Shown piece after piece: positions 24,117-30,393 of a DNA stretch of 30,393 nucleotides; the first letter of the stretch is position 1; every line of letters begins with the position of its first letter. A program made the position numbers and the translations under genes. The notes beneath the pieces were generated by a model. It searched no databases, had not been told where the DNA came from, and saw only the letters and a list, made by a program, of their open reading frames with translations. Source of the stretch: a virus; IMG/VR virus record IMGVR_UViG_3300050821_005225, positions 1 to 30,393 of that record; one strand, 5' to 3'.

Positions 24117-24157
24117 CTTCCTGCGCGGCAGCCGCCACCCATGCAGTCAATGCAGGC
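24106..24157. terminator. 13-bp inverted repeat, probable bidirectional terminator
   Basis: GCCTGCATTGACT (24106-24118, including the stop codon of the 102-aa gene) pairs perfectly with AGTCAATGCAGGC (24145-24157). The loop is 26 nt and no T-tract follows, so it may be an inefficient terminator or another structural site next to the cos-like repeat. Confidence 0.5.
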
Positions 24158-24161
24158 ATCG

Positions 24162-24210
24162 CCCCACGCCTGCCGCGTAAGTTAAAGACGCTGCTTTTAA
24201 CGCAGTTCGC
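24162..24210. repeat. 49-bp direct repeat copy 2
   Basis: CCCCACGCCTGCC...TTTTAACGCAGTTCGC, the second copy of the sequence at 22324-22372, same orientation and length. The two copies bracket the SRAP/SOS-box cassette (1.8 kb). A weak third resemblance lies at 28269-28301. Confidence 0.65.
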
Positions 24211-24237
24211 CGGCTCGTGCTAGCACCCCTAATCCCC

Positions 24238-27200
24238 TCATTCGACCATTTCTTCCGCCTCAACCGTCGGCAATGTCGAATCCGCCCCCTCGATCATAGC
24301 GATCTCGCTCGGAGAAAGCTCGTAGAGCTGATATAGATGGTCGTTTATTGCGCGTTCGTACTTTTCAATATCAGCACTATGATTTTCCTCTTTTCGCTGC
24401 AATATTTTTTCCACCGCAACAATTATCGGGCGCATCTTTTTGCGACTTAATGGCAGGGGAATGGAATTGATCATATCTTTTGTAAATGTCACGCCCCCAT
24501 TGTAACTAGCTGACCCGTACTTAGCTTTGACATAGAAAATCGCAATCGGGCTATTCAGGATAGCAGAAACGTACTTGAGAACGTCATCGTCCTGTGATGT
24601 AAGCACAAGTGTAGTTTTTCCTGGAATCATTTCACCGCGAAGATCGAGCGTAGCGTCCAAGAGAGTTAGTCCCTTCACTATGATTTTCTTTGCGTCGCTC
24701 TTCAGCTTATACGTATTCGTGAAATAGGCGGCGAAATCGTCGCGGCTAACCATTGGTCTCAAGTATTTGCTCTTAAGATAGGTCATTGGTTTCATGCCCC
24801 ACCGTGACACGTACTTTCCTAACGTCCCGGTATTAACCACCAAGTACTGTTTCTTCGCATTAAATTTTGCAGTAATGTCGGCTACGAAAGGCTTTAGCTT
24901 GTATGCATCGGCTGTTGCGCATGCACTTTCACACTGAATAATATCTCTGATACGACCATGTTTTTTGTCGAGTTTGCAAACGAAATCGTAATGCACCGAT
25001 AGCAGTGGATCTAAAAAATATGGAGGTTCTATTTCCGTTTTTGAAACCTGATTAAGTTGAATCAAGCTACCACCTTGGAATGCTGCGGTGGATATGTTGG
25101 TGGTAGGAAGCTTTGAGACCTGCGTGATGATTGAATCCACTATAGCGCTCTCAAAAACGTCTCTTCCAAGCATGACTACCGTTTCTATCCCTCCAATGTG
25201 CTGCATTCGAAATTCATTACCGAAAGGTTTCGATATCCATTTGTCGGGTGTAATAAAAGTCATGGTCCCTGTCTGCTTCAACAATTTCAGGCCAAGTTCC
25301 ATGAATACAATATACAAGTCCCAGTTCCCCTTTGCGCAGGAATAGGTTTCTGTCAAATGTTGACGAATGTCTCCATGCCCATCATTCAACATTTTTTCTG
25401 AATCTATATATGGAGGATTAGCGATTACTGCATCAAAACCGACAAACTCACCGCCGTCGTCCAGAACCTCAGGAAATTCGAAACGCCACTCAAAAGCGTC
25501 TTCATAAATTTTACTGATCTTGATAGCTTCGATTTGTTTTTCCAACTTCTCAATAGCAATACGCAGGGACTCCAGTTCTGCCTTACGGGTCGCTTTCTCT
25601 TTAGCACTTTCCTCGAAAAGAGATTGCTGTCCTTTTCTTGCGTTGAACTTGTCTCTCGAAGTATTTAATCTCCGCACTACAGGGTCATTGTTCTGAATTT
25701 CCTGGCGAAAACTTTTTTTCGTTTCATCTATGAGCTGTTCCATCTTCCGCTTTTCCGACTTACTCTTGGCATCTCTATATGTTGAAACTGCCAATTGATA
25801 GTCTTTAAGTGTTCGCCCACTTTTCTTCAGCGCTGACTTCAAATCCTCTTCTAAGCCAAATCGACTAATAGTTGAGTTTCCCTTTTTGATATTTATGTCG
25901 ATATTAGGAAGGGTCTCAAGATTACCGTTTGCATCGTAATAGGCATTTTTCAATAGTTCAATCCATAGACGCAACCTACAAATTTTTACGGAATTTTGAT
26001 TGATGTCCACTCCAAACAAGCAGTTTTCAATGACTGTTTGCTTTTCATGAAATAGTGCTTCCTGGATGCGCTGACTTTCTTTGCTTGCCGGTTTGTATTC
26101 CAGCAATTCGCCATCTTCGTCGCTCACTATCAGCTCATCACCAATTACCTCAATTTGATATTCCTTTAGTCTCTTCCCGGATCTATCTAACAGCACGAGA
26201 AGGTCATTCTTGAGAGATATAATTTCGTTTAGAGCGGAAACGAGAAAGTGACCAGAGCCGACAGCTGGATCACAGATTCTAAGACTATTAATTATTGTAT
26301 TTGCTTCCTTTTTGTCTGTAATTTTTTCGTATAAATCTTCTACCGACTTGCAGTCCCAATTTTTGACTTCATTAAATTTTTGAATCGCTGCTTTTCTGAT
26401 TGTCTCTCGGCACATATGCATCGTTACGAAGCCAGGCGTGAAAAAAGAACCATCTTTGTAGCCGTTGATTTTTTCGAAAATCAGACCTAATACTGAAGCA
26501 TTAATTAGCCTCTTGTTCTCTTCTTGAATTTGTCCTGCAGTGTCTGCTGAGAAGTCAAATGCACTTAGGAAATCAAGTATGTATTGCAGTGGACTTAAGT
26601 ATCCCTTGAGTTTTTCTCCAGAAGAGTCTTTAAGAACGGTCGTTTTGAGTACTCTAATTTTCCTATCGCCAGACAGATTACTAATTGGGATGGCTTCGTG
26701 TTCCAATTCTGTTGGCTCGAATAGCGAACTGTTCAAGTAAGGGACACGCGGGAATTGCCGCTGTATTTCCGGATCACGATCTGCCGGACGGCGAGCTAAT
26801 ACCTCGAAAAATAACTCATTGAGTCCAGCGAAACTTTTCACTTTTTCGCTATTCAAAAAAGCTAAATCTTTGTCGCCCTTATGGAAAGCGAGGAGCTGCG
26901 CTTCTAAGAGCTTAAGAAACAAAATCCGATTGATCCAGGTAATTGACAATTCAAGCGAGACGTTGAATAGTTGGTCATCTCTGGTCAAGCCGTAATTTTT
27001 AAAATTCTGAATTCGCTCAAGCTTTTCCAAGGCGTCGATCTGATACATCGCATTCTCAACCAGTGAACCGCTATCTCGCTCTTTTCCGGTCCGTCTCACG
27101 ATCAATTCTTTTCCGCCAACTTGTACCTCAACTAAACCGATGATGTGGAGAAGTTCGGTATAAAACCCTTTGTCTAGGCGATTACTGTCGTTGTTAATTT

Positions 27201-27915
27201 GCTGCTTCAGTAGATGCTTCGGGGAAAGCAGCTTAAATAAAGAAATTAGTTGAGCATCGTCATTTTGCGAGTCACTACGCAATGCTTGCTCGTAATCTCG
27301 GATGTCGAAATAGGTGTACTCAATTTCGCTTTCGATGGCTTTTATTGCTGGCGCAGCGATCTCGCGATAAAAGAACGGCGTTCTTGTATCAACTAGCCCT
27401 TTTTTCACGAATTCTTTGAATTGATTCACGAAAAAAATATCTTGAGCAAAATGGCGCTCAAAAAATATGGCGTCAAAAATGAACCACTCATATATATTTG
27501 TACAGATGAGGTATTTGATCTCGATATTTTTCGAGATGAAGCGCTCACGCATGTAGTACCACACCAGCTCCTGGAATCCCTTGGAATTCAAGGTCGACTG
27601 AGATGGCATTTCAGCGGTGTTGGTGGGCTTCTTGGCCTCAATGATAATGCCGACATGGTCTTGTGCATTTGGCCCAAGGTGTATCACCAGGTCGTTGCGC
27701 CCTTTGGTATTGATGAAATTGGTTTGCCCGTAGTAAGTCTTCTTGAGGAAATCCGCTGCCAGATTTTTATGGAACTCTTCAGATTCATGATCGTTTGAGC
27801 GATCAAGCAACTCAACTAAGTTGCTTTTGAAGGCCTCGATCTCGCTCCGCGCAGGCCTCATTTTCAGAAATGCTTTATTTAACGCCTTTTTAGGTGTCAG
27901 CTTTTTCTCATTCAT
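24238..27915 (-). CDS. Type IIG (Eco57I-like) restriction-modification enzyme
   Basis: 1225 residues. The N-terminus carries a PD-(D/E)xK-like nuclease pattern: D75 in GRNDLVIHL and E93-x-K95 in IIIEAKK. The methyltransferase core has SAM motif I CDPAVGSGHF (548-557) and catalytic IANPPYID (NPPY at 833-836), marking N6-adenine methylation. A lysine/glutamate-rich coiled coil spans about 700-800, and the C-terminal 380 residues form a TaqI_C-like specificity region (GGVTFTKDMINSIPLPLS). One polypeptide thus methylates and cuts. The gene is AT-rich and far larger than backbone genes, a typical transferred defence module. The ribosome site is GAGG upstream of the ATG. Related single-chain methylase-only enzymes exist, but the intact nuclease residues favour restriction. 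Confidence 0.85.
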   Translation of the reverse strand: MNEKKLTPKKALNKAFLKMRPARSEIEAFKSNLVELLDRSNDHESEEFHKNLAADFLKKTYYGQTNFINTKGRNDLVIHLGPNAQDHVGIIIEAKKPTNTAEMPSQSTLNSKGFQELVWYYMRERFISKNIEIKYLICTNIYEWFIFDAIFFERHFAQDIFFVNQFKEFVKKGLVDTRTPFFYREIAAPAIKAIESEIEYTYFDIRDYEQALRSDSQNDDAQLISLFKLLSPKHLLKQQINNDSNRLDKGFYTELLHIIGLVEVQVGGKELIVRRTGKERDSGSLVENAMYQIDALEKLERIQNFKNYGLTRDDQLFNVSLELSITWINRILFLKLLEAQLLAFHKGDKDLAFLNSEKVKSFAGLNELFFEVLARRPADRDPEIQRQFPRVPYLNSSLFEPTELEHEAIPISNLSGDRKIRVLKTTVLKDSSGEKLKGYLSPLQYILDFLSAFDFSADTAGQIQEENKRLINASVLGLIFEKINGYKDGSFFTPGFVTMHMCRETIRKAAIQKFNEVKNWDCKSVEDLYEKITDKKEANTIINSLRICDPAVGSGHFLVSALNEIISLKNDLLVLLDRSGKRLKEYQIEVIGDELIVSDEDGELLEYKPASKESQRIQEALFHEKQTVIENCLFGVDINQNSVKICRLRLWIELLKNAYYDANGNLETLPNIDINIKKGNSTISRFGLEEDLKSALKKSGRTLKDYQLAVSTYRDAKSKSEKRKMEQLIDETKKSFRQEIQNNDPVVRRLNTSRDKFNARKGQQSLFEESAKEKATRKAELESLRIAIEKLEKQIEAIKISKIYEDAFEWRFEFPEVLDDGGEFVGFDAVIANPPYIDSEKMLNDGHGDIRQHLTETYSCAKGNWDLYIVFMELGLKLLKQTGTMTFITPDKWISKPFGNEFRMQHIGGIETVVMLGRDVFESAIVDSIITQVSKLPTTNISTAAFQGGSLIQLNQVSKTEIEPPYFLDPLLSVHYDFVCKLDKKHGRIRDIIQCESACATADAYKLKPFVADITAKFNAKKQYLVVNTGTLGKYVSRWGMKPMTYLKSKYLRPMVSRDDFAAYFTNTYKLKSDAKKIIVKGLTLLDATLDLRGEMIPGKTTLVLTSQDDDVLKYVSAILNSPIAIFYVKAKYGSASYNGGVTFTKDMINSIPLPLSRKKMRPIIVAVEKILQRKEENHSADIEKYERAINDHLYQLYELSPSEIAMIEGADSTLPTVEAEEMVE

Positions 27916-28014
27916 ACGACCGTGACCTCAATCTTATTTTTGTCTGCAGGGTTACAAATTCCCGTCCAGAGCATTTTGATTTATTCCAACTGATGGACTT
28001 TACGTCGAGCACTT

Positions 28015-28257
28015 TCATACGCTAGATAGGCAGCTCGTGGCTATGCTTAAATTGAATTCACTAATTATGACGCTGTTGATTTCAGAATTTGCTACTTCCA
28101 TCTCCGGAACATGAGGCATTGTTATTGGCAATGGGCCTAACATTTCCTCTATTGCAACGCTAAGTATAGCTGCCAAAAGCGGCGTATGGTCGTTGTCGAC
28201 GGCGTTTAGCGCACGAACGAGAAGCTGGTCTAGCAGATCTATTAGCCTGGCGTGCAC
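28015..28257 (-). CDS. Possible small protein, 80 aa, GTG start
   Basis: The 490-bp gap between the restriction gene and the PIN gene contains one open frame on the minus strand. A GTG at 28257 with AGGGG five bases upstream would give MHARLIDLLDQLLVRALNAV..., with a helical, leucine-rich first half and a less structured end. No recognised family. It could be a small regulator of the restriction gene or a remnant. The rest of the gap (27916-28014 and 28258-28406) holds no supported feature beyond the weak third repeat. Confidence 0.35.
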   Translation of the reverse strand: MHARLIDLLDQLLVRALNAVDNDHTPLLAAILSVAIEEMLGPLPITMPHVPEMEVANSEINSVIISEFNLSIATSCLSSV

Positions 28258-28406
28258 AATCACCCCTGCCACGCGTGCCCGCTACATAGGGTGCTTTTGA
28301 CTCAAATTTGCGCTATCTGCAGAAGCCGGACAGATTTGATGCGCGCCGGCAGATGGGCCAGGAAAATGTTGACGCGTTTTTCCTGATTCTGGTGGTGGGG
28401 TGTTAA

Positions 28407-29009
28407 TCAATCATCAGTTGGCAGTGCGGCAGGCGGATGCGGCTTATTTTCCGCCTGATGTTTTTCCCCAGGATCTGAACCAGGGGAGGGGAGCGCCATA
28501 GCGCCTTGATCTTCCTCGACTTCATTTGCAAAATCGATATTAATCTGTTTGGTTTTTAAAGGAATCTCAGTCGATCGTATTGCATCAATGCCTAATCTAG
28601 TTGCCTCGGCAATCATGTTGTCATCATCCGTATAAATTATTTTTACACCGTGCTGGCGCGCGATAGCAAGAATTTGACGATCAACCTTAATTTGTTGCCA
28701 AGGAGCCTTGGAATGTCCCTTTTTTTTGCCGGTGTTGATTGCACCACGATGGATAAATGCTGCTTCAAAAGCTGATGCTTCATCAAACGGAAGTATCCGT
28801 ATAGCGCTACGTTTTCTCATCAACGAAATGATGCCTGACGTAGCAATATCAGTCCCACACAAAACCTCAGCCCAAGCTGGTGCGGGAACACCGATTGCCG
28901 TTTTTGATTTGACTAAATCCTGAATTAATCCTTCGAGTCGTTCGTAAAGTACACTTGAATCTTTTTCGGTGGCGAGCGTTATAAATATATTTGCGTCAAA
29001 AAAAATCAT
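28407..29009 (-). CDS. PIN-domain nuclease (VapC-like), 200 aa
   Basis: The first 150 residues form a PIN fold. Acidic residues are in the expected order: D5 in FFDANIF, E48 in AWAEVL, D110 in KVDRQILAIA and D128-D130 in YTDDDNM. These bind metal and cut RNA in VapC toxins. A proline/acid-rich tail (about 165-200) is unusual for VapC and may be an interaction tail. The ATG overlaps the stop of the 246-aa gene by four bases, so the two are co-translated. The upstream partner is far larger than a VapB antitoxin and unrelated in sequence, so this may not be a classical toxin-antitoxin pair. Confidence 0.8.
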   Translation of the reverse strand: MIFFDANIFITLATEKDSSVLYERLEGLIQDLVKSKTAIGVPAPAWAEVLCGTDIATSGIISLMRKRSAIRILPFDEASAFEAAFIHRGAINTGKKKGHSKAPWQQIKVDRQILAIARQHGVKIIYTDDDNMIAEATRLGIDAIRSTEIPLKTKQINIDFANEVEEDQGAMALPSPGSDPGEKHQAENKPHPPAALPTDD

Positions 29010-29746
29010 TCAAGGCCTCGTAACTTTCTCCATTCCTCTATCGGGAATTCCATGCTTCCCCAGCCATTGTTGGACACACTCTTGAAGTCGGCCAGTATTT
29101 CGTCTAATGGCGTGGTATCTAGTTCTTCATACGATTGAATAGTAAGCAGCTGGATTTCCCAAGTACCATCTCCATGCCGGACCCACTTGCCCGATCCATG
29201 TGCTCTAATCGGATTGCCTAGGTAGTGGCGCGACAATTCTTTGGCGTAGGCTTCACCGCGAATTTCGCAGCGAATAACCTTACCCTCTTGATCTCTGAGA
29301 TGAACAGGAATGGTGGCATCCTTGCCACCAATTTTAATAACGACACCATCAACGGTAGTAGGTTGGATGATCGTCACTGTTTCTTGAATTGCTAGTTTCC
29401 GGCCGAGAAATTCGAGAATTTTCCCGCCCTTTTTTCCTGTGCTAATTGTTCCAACCGCGTTATCAGCTCTCAGTAGGTTGTCTAAGGTCTGATAAGCTCT
29501 TTGTGCATCTTGTACAGCGGATGCGCTATTTACACTTTGCAGACGCCACATAACTTTTGGCACGGCTGGCTCATCAATAGAAACATTCAGCTTGGCACTG
29601 CCTTTTGTAATGCTGTCAAAATGCACAGACTCCTCGCTGCCGTACAGGGCAGCGAGATTGGATAGGTATTCAGCCAGACGAGCCATCGGCAGGCTCTCAG
29701 GGGTATAGCTATCAATTCTGAATGTTAGCTTTTCTTTAATGTCCAT
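29006..29746 (-). CDS. Unknown 246-aa partner of the PIN protein
   Basis: Starts at ATG 29746 (an upstream GTG at 29758 lacks a ribosome site), with GAGG about 11 bases before. MDIKEKLTFRIDSYTPESLP opens an alpha/beta region with a helical MARLAEYLSNLAALYG segment. Residues 120-200 look beta-rich (VDGVVIKIGGKDATIPVHL, then GSGKWVRHGDGTWEIQLLTI), possibly an OB-like or double-psi-like domain. I recognise no family. It is co-translated with the PIN protein and has a consensus -10 in front. It could be an antitoxin, a sensor or a nucleic-acid-binding regulator of the nuclease. Confidence 0.7.
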   Translation of the reverse strand: MDIKEKLTFRIDSYTPESLPMARLAEYLSNLAALYGSEESVHFDSITKGSAKLNVSIDEPAVPKVMWRLQSVNSASAVQDAQRAYQTLDNLLRADNAVGTISTGKKGGKILEFLGRKLAIQETVTIIQPTTVDGVVIKIGGKDATIPVHLRDQEGKVIRCEIRGEAYAKELSRHYLGNPIRAHGSGKWVRHGDGTWEIQLLTIQSYEELDTTPLDEILADFKSVSNNGWGSMEFPIEEWRKLRGLE

Positions 29747-29770
29747 AGTGTATTGCACCTCATAAATGCC

Positions 29771-29776
29771 ATTATA
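29771..29776 (-). promoter_or_regulatory. -10 element of the 246-aa/PIN operon
   Basis: The minus strand reads TATAAT exactly, 24 bases before the ATG at 29746; the -35 region, which would overlap the 3' end of the nucleotidyltransferase gene, is not convincing. Confidence 0.45.
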
Positions 29777-29779
29777 GCT

Positions 29780-30190
29780 TCATGTTAGGCACCCAACATC
29801 GAAGTCGACCTTTGTAACTTCATTGTGCTGCTTTTCCATTGAAAGGCGCACGGACTCGATGGCTTGATCGTCTTGTAACGTCGGCTCGCGGGTCAGGATC
29901 AAGGTGACGTCCAAGTCCGATGTGCCAGCCGTCGCATCACCTCTCGCGACGCTGCCGTACAGGTACACGCTGTCAATCAAAGACCCCAAACAATCAAGCA
30001 GTGTGCCACACAGATCATCGGCAGCTGAACGGAAGGCCGGCTGGATTGGTCCACGGGATATGGTCCGAATGAACCCCTCCGCATCTACGCCTTTTGAATC
30101 AAGCAAATCTGTCCTCCCGGTCCACACAATATCCGATGCCAAAATCGGCGCCTTTATTAGGTGGAAGACAGCGCGTAAATCACTCCGCAA
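29780..30190 (-). pseudogene. Nucleotidyltransferase-domain protein, likely truncated
   Basis: 136-codon frame with the polymerase-beta-type nucleotidyltransferase motif: GSVARGD (79-85), DLD (92-94) and a third acid in VDFDV (D129/D131). These are the three metal-binding positions. Relatives I know continue after VDFDVG... with a helical domain, while this frame stops five residues later at 29780, just before the PIN-operon promoter. No ATG exists; a TTG at 30106 has GGGAGG six bases upstream. It may be a truncated host or island gene, or alternatively a small stand-alone MNT-like protein. Confidence 0.5.
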
Positions 30191-30251
30191 AAATATCTTA
30201 ACCCGCGCAATTGCTGGGGCGGAGGGCGGAAAAATTTGGATATTTGCGGAG
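30183..30251. repeat. 9-bp inverted repeat near the attachment junction
   Basis: CTCCGCAAA (30183-30191) and TTTGCGGAG (30243-30251) are perfectly complementary and are flanked by similar AT-rich bases. The region 30191-30295 carries no gene. The pair could be a recombinase or regulatory site near the tRNA junction, or incidental. Confidence 0.35.
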
Positions 30252-30295
30252 CGGAAACCGGCCGAAAAGCCCCGTCATATATGGAAAACTAGATG

Positions 30296-30335
30296 AGCTT
30301 GGGAAGCTTTCGTTCTACCATTGAACTACACCCGC
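30296..30335 (-). tRNA. tRNA-Gly(CCC), 5' 40-nt fragment only
   Basis: On the minus strand GCGGGTG (acceptor), TA, GTTC-AATGGTA-GAAC (D arm), G, AAAGC and loop TTCCCAA give a tRNA-Gly with anticodon CCC (30301-30303). After GCT the anticodon stem fails to close (GCTCA instead of GCTTT) and no T-arm or acceptor 3' strand follows. The break is sharp. It is best explained as an element junction within the anticodon stem, with the tRNA 5' half and promoter on the host side. Confidence 0.8.
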
Positions 30336-30344
30336 GATAGGCGC

Positions 30345-30374
30345 ATTTTACGCGGGATTTGATGGGGTTTGCAA
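30345..30374 (-). promoter_or_regulatory. Promoter of the tRNA-Gly gene
   Basis: Minus strand: TTGCAA (30369-30374), 18-bp spacer, TAAAAT (30345-30350), then a GC-rich discriminator leading to the tRNA 5' end at 30335. This is the expected layout of a stable-RNA promoter. Confidence 0.6.
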
Positions 30375-30393
30375 ACTTGAAAGATGTTTGAGG

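Noticed and set aside
28269-28301. Third copy of the 49-bp repeat
   Set aside because: The ends match (10/11 and 9/10 bases) but need a 5-bp gap and the middle is unrelated; kept only as a hint in the repeat finding.
1-30393. CRISPR array or insertion sequence
   Set aside because: No regularly spaced short repeats, transposase gene or terminal inverted repeats with target duplication were seen.

Overview
The window is most of the late (structural) half of a P2-like temperate myophage (Peduovirus-type) integrated in, or closely related to one from, a Gram-negative host. GC-rich coding, an Rz/Rz1 spanin pair, a CTGT-N8-ACAG LexA-type operator and a tRNA-Gly(CCC) 5' half with its own promoter suggest a betaproteobacterium (Burkholderiales/Oxalobacteraceae-like), but the genus cannot be fixed from sequence alone. 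The gene order follows phage P2: reading leftward from about 18.9 kb on the minus strand O-N-M-L-X-holins-endolysin-LysB-LysC-R-S, then V-W-J-I-H-G-FI-FII-E/E'-T, with P and Q running rightward from the O/P divergent region. The tape-measure gene runs off the left edge. No integrase, repressor, replication initiator (A) or Ogr gene is in the window.

Three accessory zones interrupt or follow this backbone. (1) Between V and S (9.0-13.0 kb, the position of orf30 in P2) sits a plus-strand cassette: a Mu Com-like zinc-finger regulator whose end overlaps a D12-class adenine methylase, then a separate, more AT-rich 873-aa Rad50/RloC-like ABC ATPase with a CxxC zinc-hook motif and a C-terminal R-x3-E...H arrangement resembling anticodon nucleases. 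A strong hairpin plus T7 terminator for this cassette lies inside the antisense strand of gene S. (2) Right of Q (22.2-24.2 kb), after a Rho-independent terminator, is a DNA-damage-flavoured cassette: an SRAP (YedK/HMCES) abasic-site protein behind a symmetric operator, two small minus-strand genes, and a small plus-strand gene, the latter separated from its divergent neighbour by a near-consensus SOS box. This cassette is bracketed by two gap-free 49-bp direct repeats (38/49 identical) that may be cos-derived. (3) From 24.2 to 30.2 kb are AT-richer minus-strand genes: a 1225-aa Type IIG/Eco57I-like restriction-methyltransferase, a small unknown ORF, a two-gene operon (unknown 246-aa protein plus PIN-domain nuclease), and a nucleotidyltransferase that looks 3'-truncated.

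At the right edge the first 40 nt of a tRNA-Gly(CCC), with promoter, break off in the anticodon stem. This is the likely right attachment junction, where host DNA resumes.

Functionally, the backbone encodes packaging (M, P), capsid (N, O, L, Q), lysis (two holin-like proteins, M15 endolysin, Rz/Rz1) and tail/baseplate/fibre assembly. The accessory genes encode DNA modification, restriction and probable anti-phage functions that would benefit the lysogen. The best candidates for undescribed biology are the Com/Dam/RloC-like locus in the tail operon and the 246-aa/PIN pair.
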